A program made the translations under genes and the position numbers. DNA of 64,000 nt from Bacillus gobiensis. Its GTDB lineage: Bacteria; Bacillota; Bacilli; Bacillales; Bacillaceae. Below the pieces are notes generated by a model. It saw only the letters and a list, made by a program, of their open reading frames with translations. It searched no databases and had not been told where the DNA came from. Shown here in pieces: positions 44,792-52,767 of the stretch. Each line of letters opens with the position of its first letter. Position 1 is the stretch's first letter. The stretch spans positions 868,190 through 932,189 of the forward strand of contig NZ_CP012600.1 in assembly GCF_001278705.1 (NCBI RefSeq), given 5' to 3'.

Positions 44792-46204
44792 ATGGTAGTT
44801 GGAGATTTTCCGATCGAGACAGATACTATAGTTATTGGTGCGGGTCCTGGCGGCTATGTGGCTGCGATCCGTGCCGCTCAGCTAGGACAAAAAGTGACGA
44901 TTGTTGAGAAAGGCACTTTGGGCGGAGTTTGTCTAAACGTTGGCTGTATCCCTTCAAAAGCTCTAATCTCTGCAGGACACCGTTATCACGATGCCCAGCA
45001 TTCTGATGACATGGGAATTTCAGCTGAGAATGTAAAAGTTGACTTTTCAAAGGTTCAAGAGTGGAAGGGTTCTGTTGTTAACAAGCTTACTAGCGGCGTG
45101 CAAGGGCTGCTTAAAGGCAATAAGGTTGAAATCGTCAGCGGTGAAGCGTATTTCGTCGACAGCAATAATTTAAAGGTCATGGATGATAAATCTTCTCAAA
45201 CGTATACATTCAAAAATGCCATTATCGCAACCGGATCTCGCCCGATCGAGCTTCCGACCTTTAAATACTCTGAGCGCGTAATTAATTCTACCGGGGCATT
45301 GGCTTTAAAAGAAATTCCGAAAAAACTTGTTGTTATCGGCGGAGGCTACGTTGGCACCGAGCTTGGTACTGCTTATGCGAACTTCGGTACAGAGGTTACG
45401 ATTTTAGAAGGTGCAGATGAGATTCTGCCAGGTTTTGAAAAGCAAATGAGCTCACTTGTCAAACGTAACCTTAAGAAAAAAGGCAACGTCGATATCCATA
45501 CGAAGGCTTTCGCAAAAGGCGTTGAAGAAACGGAAAGCGGAGTAAAAGTATCCTTCGAAGTGAATGGCGAAGAAAAAACGGTTGAAGCAGATTATGTGCT
45601 TGTCACTGTGGGACGCCGCCCGAATACTGATGAGCTTGGTTTAGAGCAAGTCGGTGTTGAATTAACAGAAAAAGGCATCGTCAAAACAGATAAGCAGCTG
45701 CGCACAAGCGTTTCCAATATTTTCGCAATCGGCGATATTGTAGAAGGACCGCCTCTTGCCCATAAAGCATCTTATGAAGGAAAAATTGCTGCAGAAGCGA
45801 TTGCAGGTGAGGCTGCAGAAATTGATTACTTAGGAATCCCTGCGGTTGTCTTCTCTGAGCCTGAACTTGCTACAGTTGGTTATACTGAAGCACAGGCTAA
45901 AGAAGAAGGAATTGAAGTGAATGCTTCCAAATTCCCATTTGCTGCTAACGGCCGTGCGTTGTCACTTAACAGCACTGACGGCTTCTTAAAACTGATCACT
46001 CGTAAAGAAGACGGACTTGTCATTGGTGCACAGGTTGCTGGTGCAAGTGCATCAGATATGATTTCTGAGCTTGGTCTTGCAATTGAAGCCGGAATGACTG
46101 CTGAAGATATTGCAATGACGATTCATGCTCACCCGACATTGGGAGAGATTACTATGGAAGCTGCCGAAGTTGCAATCGGAATGCCTGTCCATATTGTAAA
46201 ATAA
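44792..46204 (+). CDS. pdhD: Dihydrolipoamide dehydrogenase (E3)
   Basis: 470 residues. FAD-binding [15 protein letters not shown], redox-active disulfide GGVCLNVGC (Cys47, Cys52), NAD-binding [10 protein letters not shown] and the C-terminal HAHPTLGE base. It reoxidises the lipoyl groups of PdhC with NAD. ATG 4 nt after the pdhC stop with TGGAGG upstream. It is likely shared with other 2-oxoacid dehydrogenases, as in B. subtilis. Confidence 0.97.
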   Translation: MVVGDFPIETDTIVIGAGPGGYVAAIRAAQLGQKVTIVEKGTLGGVCLNVGCIPSKALISAGHRYHDAQHSDDMGISAENVKVDFSKVQEWKGSVVNKLTSGVQGLLKGNKVEIVSGEAYFVDSNNLKVMDDKSSQTYTFKNAIIATGSRPIELPTFKYSERVINSTGALALKEIPKKLVVIGGGYVGTELGTAYANFGTEVTILEGADEILPGFEKQMSSLVKRNLKKKGNVDIHTKAFAKGVEETESGVKVSFEVNGEEKTVEADYVLVTVGRRPNTDELGLEQVGVELTEKGIVKTDKQLRTSVSNIFAIGDIVEGPPLAHKASYEGKIAAEAIAGEAAEIDYLGIPAVVFSEPELATVGYTEAQAKEEGIEVNASKFPFAANGRALSLNSTDGFLKLITRKEDGLVIGAQVAGASASDMISELGLAIEAGMTAEDIAMTIHAHPTLGEITMEAAEVAIGMPVHIVK

Positions 46205-46206
46205 CG

Positions 46207-46234
46207 AAAAGACCCATTTTCATGGGTCTTTTTT
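46207..46234 (+). terminator. Terminator of the pdh operon
   Basis: AAAAGACCCA/TGGGTCTTTT with a 6-nt loop and six T. Confidence 0.92.
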
Positions 46235-46283
46235 CATTCACACACAAATATCTTGTGGCGCACATTTTAGCTCGTGAAAAAGT

Positions 46284-46664
46284 TTACTCCGCTGCTTCAA
46301 GAGCATCATAAAAACGGTTATAGATTTCATCTTTTTCATTTGCGCTTCCTTCTACCTTCTCTACAACTTTTTCATTATTAACGAGGATCAAGCACGGGAT
46401 TGTATCCACTTCATTCTGCCATCCGTCGGTTTCTTTCAACACCTCCATATTTCCAATTTGATCTGGAAAGTGCTTCTTAAGGTCCAAAATTGCATCATAA
46501 TAAACGACTTCTTCTTCTATATTTTTTTCATCGGAAAAAAATATCAGCTGCTCATTTTCTAATTCATCAATCTTGTCATTCTGTCTGGGTATCCCTTGAG
46601 TAATTGAGCAGCCGCCCAAAATAAATACGAGTGCGAACATGGTGAAAATTATACGGGCAGGCAT
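46284..46664 (-). CDS. slp: Slp, small lipoprotein
   Basis: 126 residues. Signal peptide with lipobox ILGGC (Cys19) marks it as a lipoprotein. The mature part has a thioredoxin-like flavour (DTIPCLILVNNEKVVEKVEG) but lacks a CxxC motif. B. subtilis has the peptidoglycan-associated lipoprotein Slp (124 aa) at this place after pdhD. ATG preceded by AGAGGTG. It is convergent with pdhD. Confidence 0.8.
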   Translation of the reverse strand: MPARIIFTMFALVFILGGCSITQGIPRQNDKIDELENEQLIFFSDEKNIEEEVVYYDAILDLKKHFPDQIGNMEVLKETDGWQNEVDTIPCLILVNNEKVVEKVEGSANEKDEIYNRFYDALEAAE

Positions 46665-46954
46665 CTATTCACCTCTTTATAAGATTTAAAATAAGTAATT
46701 AGAACGATGTGTCAATTGTAATGTCACCATTTTAGCATGCTGACAGAAATGCTAGAGCGATGTTATGTATTTGTTACAAAAATGAAAATCATACTTTATA
46801 AATGAAAAACAATGGACAAACTTAGGAAATATCTTTTTCGGTTTTCTATGGGGAGCATTCTGATTTTGAAAAAATAATTTTACCTATGACATAATGACAA
46901 ATTATTGATATCATTCCTTATAATGACGATTCAATATCAATGGAGGTTTCAAAA

Positions 46955-47774
46955 TTGAAGCATGTTTTTTTATTTGATCTTCTTGTCATTATTCATTACC
47001 GGATGCAATGCAGCCGAACCTCAGAGCAACGATACCCCCAAAGAAAAAATTGAAGTTCAATCAACTAAAAAAGAATCGAATGAAACGGAAAAAGCAAAGA
47101 GTAACAGGCGACTGCTACTAAAAAAGAGAAGGAATCAGGTAAAAAAAATCAAAAAAAGCATGAAAAAAAATATGTGGTAGATTCAAAGGATTACTCGATT
47201 CAGCCAATTAAAGGCACAGAGGCGGATTCGAAAATCGTCCTGCTTACGATTGATGATGCTCCAGATCAAAACGCTCTTGAAATGGCGAAAATATTAAAAA
47301 AAATGAATGCGCCGGCTGTCTTTTTTGTTAATGTCCATTTTTTATCAAGTGACGAAAGCAAAAAAGTGCTCAAGAATATCCATGAGATGGGTTTTGCAAT
47401 CGGCAATCATACGATGACGCATAAAAATTTAAAATAGCTTTCCGAAAAAAAGCAAAAGGAAGAAATTATTGAGTTGAATGAACGAATCAAAAGCATCATC
47501 GGGGAAAAGCCGGCTTTTTTCAGGGCAGAATAGCAAAAAATTGGCTGCGGATGAAAAAATGATCTTCATGAATTGGACTTACGGATACGATTGGGAAAGC
47601 GATTATCAAACAGCTGATGCATTAGCTGATGTGATGACTAACAGCCCCTACCTTAAAGATGGGGCTAATCTATTGATGCATGACCGAATCTGGTCAAAAG
47701 ATGCGCTTGAATCTATCGTAGCCGGGCTAAGAGATAATGGTTATCGTTTAGTTAATCCCAATGAAATAAAGTAA
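46955..47774 (+). pseudogene. Decayed polysaccharide deacetylase lipoprotein
   Basis: Three open fragments (46962-47180, 47174-47437, 47478-47774) together spell one secreted polysaccharide deacetylase: lipobox FITGC, a charged Lys/Glu linker, LTIDDAPDQN (NodB motif 1, TFDDGP-like), GNHTMTH (zinc His pair) and a C-terminal WTYGYDWESDY...LLMHD part. Lesions: the well-spaced TTG at 46955 is out of frame with the signal peptide across a seven-T run; a frame change near 47105-47140; an in-frame TAG at 47435; and a frame change with lost motif-3 residues near 47525. At least four defects argue for a true pseudogene. Confidence 0.85.
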
Positions 47775-47879
47775 AACCGAAAATAGCAAGAAATACTTTC
47801 ATGTCATATGGAATAAAATGAATTGATAAAACCATACATCCTATGTATGGGTTATTATTTCATAACACATTTATTTTAA

Positions 47880-47890
47880 ATGTGTTATAC
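47880..47890 (+). promoter_or_regulatory. CcpN-type operator I upstream of sr1
   Basis: TGTGTTATACG (47881-47891 region) matches the CcpN consensus TRTGHYATAYW at 10 of 11 positions and lies just upstream of the -35 box. Confidence 0.6.
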
Positions 47891-47901
47891 GAAATTAGGT
47901 A

Positions 47902-47930
47902 TTGACAGTATAAGTATAACATATTAATCT
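47902..47930 (+). promoter_or_regulatory. Promoter of the SR1 RNA
   Basis: TTGACA (consensus -35) with a 17-nt spacer and a poor -10 (TAATCT). A CcpN-type site covers the spacer. Confidence 0.65.
47913..47923 (-). promoter_or_regulatory. CcpN-type operator II within the sr1 promoter
   Basis: The minus strand reads TATGTTATACT, an 11/11 match to TRTGHYATAYW, between the -35 and -10. In B. subtilis CcpN represses sr1 under glycolytic conditions. Confidence 0.7.
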
Positions 47931-47983
47931 AATGATAAATTAATAAAACGCTTCCAAAAAAACATCGGATCGGGGGACTGAAG

Positions 47984-48115
47984 TTGGGAACGATTATTTG
48001 CAGCGATTGTAATGAAACCATTCAGTATTTTGATGACGAAAAAGTGACAGTTCTTTATGCCAGCAGCAAGAATTGCTTTTGCCATGTAGAAGAGGAAGAC
48101 AGCGACAAAATATGA
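47984..48115 (+). CDS. sr1P: SR1P, GapA-binding peptide of the SR1 RNA
   Basis: 43 residues, TTG start, GGGGGA 6 nt upstream. It begins MGTIICSDCNETIQYFDDEK and has a CxxC pair (Cys6, Cys9) plus CFC at 31-33, resembling the 39-residue SR1P of B. subtilis, with an acidic tail extended by several residues. SR1P binds GapA, stabilises gapA mRNA and promotes the GapA-RNase J1 interaction; rnjA lies in this window too. Context (CcpN-type sites, terminator, speA) supports the call. Confidence 0.88.
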   Translation: MGTIICSDCNETIQYFDDEKVTVLYASSKNCFCHVEEEDSDKI

Positions 48116-48117
48116 AG

Positions 48118-48153
48118 AATAACCGCCAGACCACATGTGGTCTGGCGGTTATT
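48118..48153. terminator. Bidirectional terminator of SR1 and speA
   Basis: A perfect 36-nt palindrome (AATAACCGCCAGACC stem around ACATGT). It is the SR1 3' end and the speA terminator. Confidence 0.93.
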
Positions 48154-48158
48154 TCTCC

Positions 48159-49625
48159 TTAAAGAATAGCTTTTTGCTCTTTTATGACACGAATTTGCTG
48201 AAGTGTGTTGTCCTCAGGACCTTGAACAGGCAATCCAGCTTCTTGGTTTTTGTAAATATACGAAATGTTTTCCTCTGAAATGACTTCTCCTGGAATAAAA
48301 ATAGGGATTCCCGGCGGATAAACCATTACAAATTCTGCGATAATCCTGCCGACGGCCTCTCTAAAAGGGATAACTTCCGTATTAGCGTAAAAAGCTTCAC
48401 GCGGAGATAAAGCTAGAACCGGGATCTCAGGAAGGATAACGTCGGTGTGCGGCTGGCATTCAGATGATATGGAATGACGCGAGATCTCTGTTAAGGCATG
48501 AACGAGCGCGTCGCAATTTTCTTCGCTATCACCTGGAGTAACAATACATAAAATATTGTATAAATCAGAAAGCTCGACCTCAATATTGTACTCTCTCAAT
48601 GCTCTTTCAACCTCATAGCCTGAAAGTCCCAAATCTTTAACAGAGATGATCAGCTTCGTTGGATCATAGCTGAAGGTTGCTCCGGAATGCACAATTTCTT
48701 TTCCGATACAGTTGATTCCGCTAATTTCATTTATTCTGCAGCGGGTTTTCTCAGCTAGCTTAATCGTTTCGCTGATCATTTTTTCACCTTCAATGGCAAG
48801 CTGCTTTCTTGCCGTATCCAATGAGGCAAGCAGCAAATAGGAAGTAGAGGTGGTGGTCAGCATGCTTAAAATCGTCTGTATACGATTTTTTGATACCAAT
48901 CCTTCTCTAACATTTAATATAGAGCTTTGCGTCAGCGATCCTCCAAGCTTATGGACGCTCGTTGCCGCCATATCGGCCCCTGCCTGCATCGCAGAAAGAG
49001 GGAGCTCGTCATGGAAATGAATATGAACGCCATGTGCTTCATCAACTAGGACCGGAATCGAATAAGAATGTGCAAGCTTTACGATTTGACGTAAATCCGC
49101 TGCGATGCCAAAATAGGTCGGATTAATTACAAGAAGCCCTTTCGCATCAGGATGTTCTTGTAGTGCTTTTTTTACGCTTTCGGGAGTAATTCCGTGAGAG
49201 ATACCCAGTTTCTTATCGATTTCCGGATGAATAAACACAGGTATTGCTCCTGAGAATACGATTGAAGACATGACAGATTTATGAACGTTCCGCGGAATAA
49301 TGATTTTATCCCCCGGTCCGCAAACCGTCATCACCATCGTCATTATCGCGCCGCTTGTACCTTGGACTGAGAAAAAAGTATAATCAGCCCCAAAGGCTTC
49401 TGCAGCAAGGTCTTGAGCTTCTTTAATGATTCCTCTTGGCGCATGCAGGTCATCCAAGGGTTCAATATTAATTAAATCTATCGATAACGCATTTTCACCG
49501 ATAAAGGATCTAAATGCAGGGTCCATTCCTTTTCCTTTTTTGTGCCCTGGTATATGGAATTGGTGCGGATTGGAATTTGCGTGTTTTAGCAGCCCGTCAT
49601 ACAAGGGCGTATCTTGTTGCGACAA
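48159..49625 (-). CDS. speA: SpeA, arginine decarboxylase (PLP, Orn/Lys/Arg fold-type I)
   Basis: 488 residues (B. subtilis 490). PLP Lys226 in TSVHKLGGSLTQSS, Asp in VDEAHGVH (about 195), and the N-terminal HIPGHKKGKG of this family. It makes agmatine, the first step of the polyamine route in Bacillus. TTG start with AAGGTGGG about 8 nt upstream. The family includes lysine decarboxylase-like proteins; synteny next to sr1 and yktA supports SpeA. Confidence 0.92.
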   Translation of the reverse strand: MSQQDTPLYDGLLKHANSNPHQFHIPGHKKGKGMDPAFRSFIGENALSIDLINIEPLDDLHAPRGIIKEAQDLAAEAFGADYTFFSVQGTSGAIMTMVMTVCGPGDKIIIPRNVHKSVMSSIVFSGAIPVFIHPEIDKKLGISHGITPESVKKALQEHPDAKGLLVINPTYFGIAADLRQIVKLAHSYSIPVLVDEAHGVHIHFHDELPLSAMQAGADMAATSVHKLGGSLTQSSILNVREGLVSKNRIQTILSMLTTTSTSYLLLASLDTARKQLAIEGEKMISETIKLAEKTRCRINEISGINCIGKEIVHSGATFSYDPTKLIISVKDLGLSGYEVERALREYNIEVELSDLYNILCIVTPGDSEENCDALVHALTEISRHSISSECQPHTDVILPEIPVLALSPREAFYANTEVIPFREAVGRIIAEFVMVYPPGIPIFIPGEVISEENISYIYKNQEAGLPVQGPEDNTLQQIRVIKEQKAIL

Positions 49626-50049
49626 TTTATTTTCCCACCTTCATTTCTATGGAGAATTCGTTACATATTGTATGGTATCCCTTCAAATCAGCTGCGATTT
49701 AAATTAAGAATAGCCTTTATGTTTAGCTTTCGTTCATTTATCTGATTGTTAGGCGAACCGCCCCTAGCTTTTACGGGGAAGTATATCTCTATCTGTTCTT
49801 TCCTTTAAAGCGGGGTAAAACAAAAGAATTATATTATGTTCTTGTAAGAATGTAAAGATGATCGTATCATTTAAATGAAAAAGCATAATGGGGCAATGTA
49901 ATATTCGCTAAAAAGGTGAAGTTTCATTCATTTATCCTGCTGTTTTTCGGAGGCTGTTAACACTGGCTTCTCCAGAATCCAAAGCGCAGGATAAAAAATG
50001 AGAAATAAAGAAACCTTATAATGTACAGCTGTAAAAGGAGTGAACTGAA
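49626..50049 (+). other. 424-nt gap between speA and yktA
   Basis: Divergent intergenic region with no convincing gene. It contains the speA ribosome site and promoter region, a CCCC...GGGG pairing near 49763-49783, and a 10-bp inverted repeat TTTATCCTGC (49931-49940) / GCAGGATAAA (49986-49995). The rest is AT-rich. Confidence 0.5.
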
Positions 50050-50319
50050 ATGGATTATTCCTATCCGATGAATTATGATTGGAAAACGGAAGAAACACTT
50101 GACGTAATCCAATTTTTCCAGTGCGTTGAACAGGCTTATGAAAAAGGGATAACTCGGGAAGCATTCATGGACGCATACAAAAAATTTAAAAAAATCGTCC
50201 CAAGCAAATCTGAAGAAAAAACACTATATAAGGAATTTGAACAATCAAGCGGCTATTCTTCTTACCATGTTGTAAAAAAGGCCATTGATGAAAGAGAAAA
50301 TCGAATTCAGATGAATTAA
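50050..50319 (+). CDS. yktA: YktA, UPF0223 family protein
   Basis: 89 residues (B. subtilis 88), UPF0223: small helical cytoplasmic protein with [11 protein letters not shown] at the start and [12 protein letters not shown] in the middle. Function unknown. ATG with AAAAGGAGTG upstream. Monocistronic and convergent with yktB. Confidence 0.9.
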   Translation: MDYSYPMNYDWKTEETLDVIQFFQCVEQAYEKGITREAFMDAYKKFKKIVPSKSEEKTLYKEFEQSSGYSSYHVVKKAIDERENRIQMN

Positions 50320-50349
50320 AAACAAGCTGACAACATCAGCTTGTTTTTT
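50318..50349. terminator. Bidirectional terminator between yktA and yktB
   Basis: Perfect 12-bp stem AAAACAAGCTGA/TCAGCTTGTTTT with a 5-nt loop; it overlaps the yktA stop. Confidence 0.92.
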
Positions 50350-50980
50350 GAATTTCTTTTTGCAGCAGGCGGTAAAGGTAAGAGACTTCCGTGAATGCTT
50401 CCTCAATCGCCGATAAAAATTCTCGGTTATTCATCTTCATGACATCTTCTTTTGGGATGGTAATGCCGCATAGCAGCTCCGCTTTTTTTATCGTTTGGAG
50501 CCTTTCCATCAAAGTTTTGAGCTGTTCGGATGACAATTCTCTGTGAGGGCTGGTATCCGGTTTCGTATGGTCAGCCGACCAGACGAAGTTTTCAGGAATG
50601 TGCTGTGATATATCCTGAAGGTGATCTTCAAATAAACCACCGTACTCTTTTTTAAGAGGAGATTCGTAAATCAGTGCAAACCAAACAAATACATGGGTTT
50701 TCCATAGCCCAATTTGGAAATGAGGAAGCTTTTTATATCCTCTTTTGCTATTCGAAAACGCCACCCAGCTGTCTTCTGGCGGGTTGACTGATCTTCTTGC
50801 GTGTTTTGCCACATGTACATACATTTCATCGTTTGTTAATCCTTGAAGGATAGGCGCAAAGTATTCCCCTAGATTTTCGAGCTTTGGCCGGACCGTTTCT
50901 TTCAGAACATCCATCCGGGCATCGAGGCCATCAATCTTAAATGTATCAAAGTCTTTTTTCGTGAATTTTAGCTGAGACAT
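50336..50980 (-). CDS. yktB: YktB, UPF0637 family protein
   Basis: 214 residues (B. subtilis about 212). UPF0637 (DUF1054): conserved [17 protein letters not shown] (about 55-71) and PHFQIGLW. Cytoplasmic, no known activity. Part of its 3' end lies under the shared terminator. ATG follows AAAAGGAGGTAACC on the minus strand. Confidence 0.9.
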   Translation of the reverse strand: MSQLKFTKKDFDTFKIDGLDARMDVLKETVRPKLENLGEYFAPILQGLTNDEMYVHVAKHARRSVNPPEDSWVAFSNSKRGYKKLPHFQIGLWKTHVFVWFALIYESPLKKEYGGLFEDHLQDISQHIPENFVWSADHTKPDTSPHRELSSEQLKTLMERLQTIKKAELLCGITIPKEDVMKMNNREFLSAIEEAFTEVSYLYRLLQKEIQKTS

Positions 50981-51221
50981 TGGTTACCTCCTTTTACAGG
51001 CATTATTGTAACACAACTTTTAATCATTATTTATGAGAGAAAACTTGTTGAGTTTATATTGTTAAAAATAGTGGTATATAAGAGATAGGTGAACACACAA
51101 TTTTACGATTGGCGTTACAGTTGCAATTCGCATTCATAGAATATATAAAGAAATTGGATAATAAACATAAGGTTAATTCAGCAGTGTGCATGAGTCAAAT
51201 CTCGGGAAGGGGCGAAAGGCA

Positions 51222-51410
51222 TTGAAACAAATCGTCAAGCATGGCCAAAAAGAAATTAAAAGCAACCGTGTAGCCGTTTGGAGATTAGAGGTAGACTATG
51301 AGCTTGCCACACTTTTTGAAGCGTTACAGAAGCAGGATGAAGAGCAAATTGAATACAGCAAACGAAAACTTGAACGTTTAAGAAAAGAATGGATCAGGCT
51401 TAACGCATAA
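51222..51410 (+). CDS. ykzI: YkzI-like small protein
   Basis: 62 residues, strongly charged and helical (KQIVKHGQKEIKSNRVAVWRLEVDYE...), no membrane segment. TTG start at 51222 with AAGGGG about 9 nt upstream; a GTG at 51186 lies before the ribosome site. Place between yktB and suhB and size match YkzI. Function unknown. Confidence 0.75.
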   Translation: MKQIVKHGQKEIKSNRVAVWRLEVDYELATLFEALQKQDEEQIEYSKRKLERLRKEWIRLNA

Positions 51411-51423
51411 AGTGGAAAAAAAG

Positions 51424-51450
51424 CGAACCGGTTTTAAAGGGTTCGTTTTT
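51424..51450 (+). terminator. Terminator after ykzI
   Basis: CGAACC/GGTTCG stem with a 10-nt loop and five T. Confidence 0.75.
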
Positions 51451-51546
51451 CCTTGCAGCGGGTAATATGTGTATCGCTTGCATCCTGGGAGGTTTTATCA
51501 GTATCCTTATGTAAAGGAAAACGTAACATAGAAAAGAGGAAATCTG

Positions 51547-52344
51547 ATGACAAATTGGCCTGAGATCTACCAATATGCACAACAAGCGATCAAAGAAGCA
51601 GGACAAAGAGTAAGAAATGCATTAAATAATGAATTAAAAATTGAAACAAAATCAAATCCAAACGATTTAGTTACGAATATTGACAAAGAGACCGAACTTT
51701 TTTTTATTGAAAAGATTCGCAAGGATTTTTCAACCCACTCCATTTTAGGTGAAGAAGGACAAGGAGATGAGCTGCAATCACTTGAGGGCATTGTCTGGAT
51801 AATCGATCCGATTGATGGAACGGTGAATTTTGTCCATCAAAATCGTAATTTTGCTATCTCGATCGGTATACTGGAGAATGGAAAAGGGAAAATTGGTTTG
51901 GTATATGATGTGATATCGGACGAGCTTTACCATGCTGCGAGCGGACAGGGAGCATATATGAATGATACTCCATTGGATCCGCTAAAGCCTGTGTCGGTTG
52001 AAGAAACAATACTCGGCATCAATGCGACATGGATTACTGAAAACAGGCGAATCGATCCCGAAGTGCTTGCTCCGTTGGTAAAAAGGGTAAGGGGGACAAG
52101 GTCATATGGCTCCGCTGCTCTTGAGCTCGCGTATGTGGCTGCAGGCAGAATGGATGCTTACGTGACAATGAGGCTCTCGCCGTGGGATTTTGCCGGAGGG
52201 TGCATATTGCTCGATGAGGTTGGCGGAATTTATACAACAGTTGATGGCGAGGCGTTAAATTTTTTAAGTACGAATAGTGTTCTTGCCGGAAACCCGGCAG
52301 TACACCGAACCATTCTTGAAGAATACTTGGCGGAGAAAAAATAA
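51547..52344 (+). CDS. suhB: Inositol monophosphatase family protein (SuhB/YktC)
   Basis: 265 residues. Metal-binding motifs LGEEGQ (Glu about 68) and WIIDPIDGTVNFVH (about 83-96), plus WDFAGGCILLDEVGG near 217-231: a complete, probably active Mg-dependent phosphatase. Substrate may be inositol phosphate or another sugar or nucleotide phosphate. ATG with AGAGGAAA upstream. Same length as B. subtilis YktC (265). Confidence 0.92.
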   Translation: MTNWPEIYQYAQQAIKEAGQRVRNALNNELKIETKSNPNDLVTNIDKETELFFIEKIRKDFSTHSILGEEGQGDELQSLEGIVWIIDPIDGTVNFVHQNRNFAISIGILENGKGKIGLVYDVISDELYHAASGQGAYMNDTPLDPLKPVSVEETILGINATWITENRRIDPEVLAPLVKRVRGTRSYGSAALELAYVAAGRMDAYVTMRLSPWDFAGGCILLDEVGGIYTTVDGEALNFLSTNSVLAGNPAVHRTILEEYLAEKK

Positions 52345-52371
52345 AAAAGCTTGGCATACGCCGAGCTTTTA
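52344..52371 (+). terminator. Terminator after suhB
   Basis: AAAAGCTTGGC/GCCGAGCTTTT (one G-U pair) with a 4-nt loop, beginning at the suhB stop. Confidence 0.85.
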
Positions 52372-52468
52372 CCAAGCTGTAATGACCCCCAACAAGGGGT
52401 AGGCATAGGGCTAAGTTCAGGCGTGATGAAATTTTCTTTTCGAAAACTTCCGCTGAATGGGTCTAAAA

Positions 52469-52657
52469 TCAGTCTAATTCTCCCCGCTGCCGCATTTTTC
52501 GTTTTAACGTAAACCCGAATCCCATGACGAAAAAGAGCAGAACCAGGCTTCCGATAATACCGAGAGAGCTTTTCAGCCCCACGGCGACTCCACACATCAT
52601 CATGCTCATGACAGCTGCGAGCGCTAACAATAATAATTTCCATTTGATTTGCTTCAT
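52469..52657 (-). CDS. ylaF: YlaF, two-helix membrane protein
   Basis: 62 residues: two hydrophobic segments (about 8-28 and 33-48) and a basic tail FTLKRKMRQRGELD, like B. subtilis YlaF. ATG at 52657 with AGGGATG upstream; the longer frame from 52738 passes through the typA promoter. It is divergent from typA. Function unknown. Confidence 0.8.
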   Translation of the reverse strand: MKQIKWKLLLLALAAVMSMMMCGVAVGLKSSLGIIGSLVLLFFVMGFGFTLKRKMRQRGELD

Positions 52658-52724
52658 AAAACCATCCCTTTTGCTTTTATAAGATAAGTTTACATAAAAA
52701 CGTACATCTTTTAAAGTAGAGATA

Positions 52725-52733
52725 TGATATAAT
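52725..52733 (+). promoter_or_regulatory. Extended -10 promoter of typA
   Basis: TGA-TATAAT, a perfect -10 with extension, 34 nt before the GTG start; no clear -35. Confidence 0.6.
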
Positions 52734-52767
52734 ATCAAAGGCTATTTAAAAATTAGGAGATGAAAAA

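Larger units (their letters stand above)
47938..48153 (+). ncRNA. sr1: SR1-type dual-function small RNA
   Basis: From the predicted start about 8 nt after the -10 to the terminator is about 215 nt, close to the 205-nt SR1 of B. subtilis, at the same place beside speA. It contains the SR1P reading frame (47984-48115). In B. subtilis SR1 base-pairs with ahrC mRNA to block activation of arginine catabolism genes, and its peptide binds GapA. The exact 5' end is estimated. Confidence 0.8.

Noticed and set aside
47174-47774. Two independent small genes after slp
   Set aside because: Their translations are consecutive parts of one polysaccharide deacetylase split by stops and frame changes; recorded as a pseudogene.
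49740-49790. Riboswitch suggested by the GC pairing near 49763-49783
   Set aside because: Only a 4-bp CCCC/GGGG pairing is visible and no known riboswitch core could be recognised.
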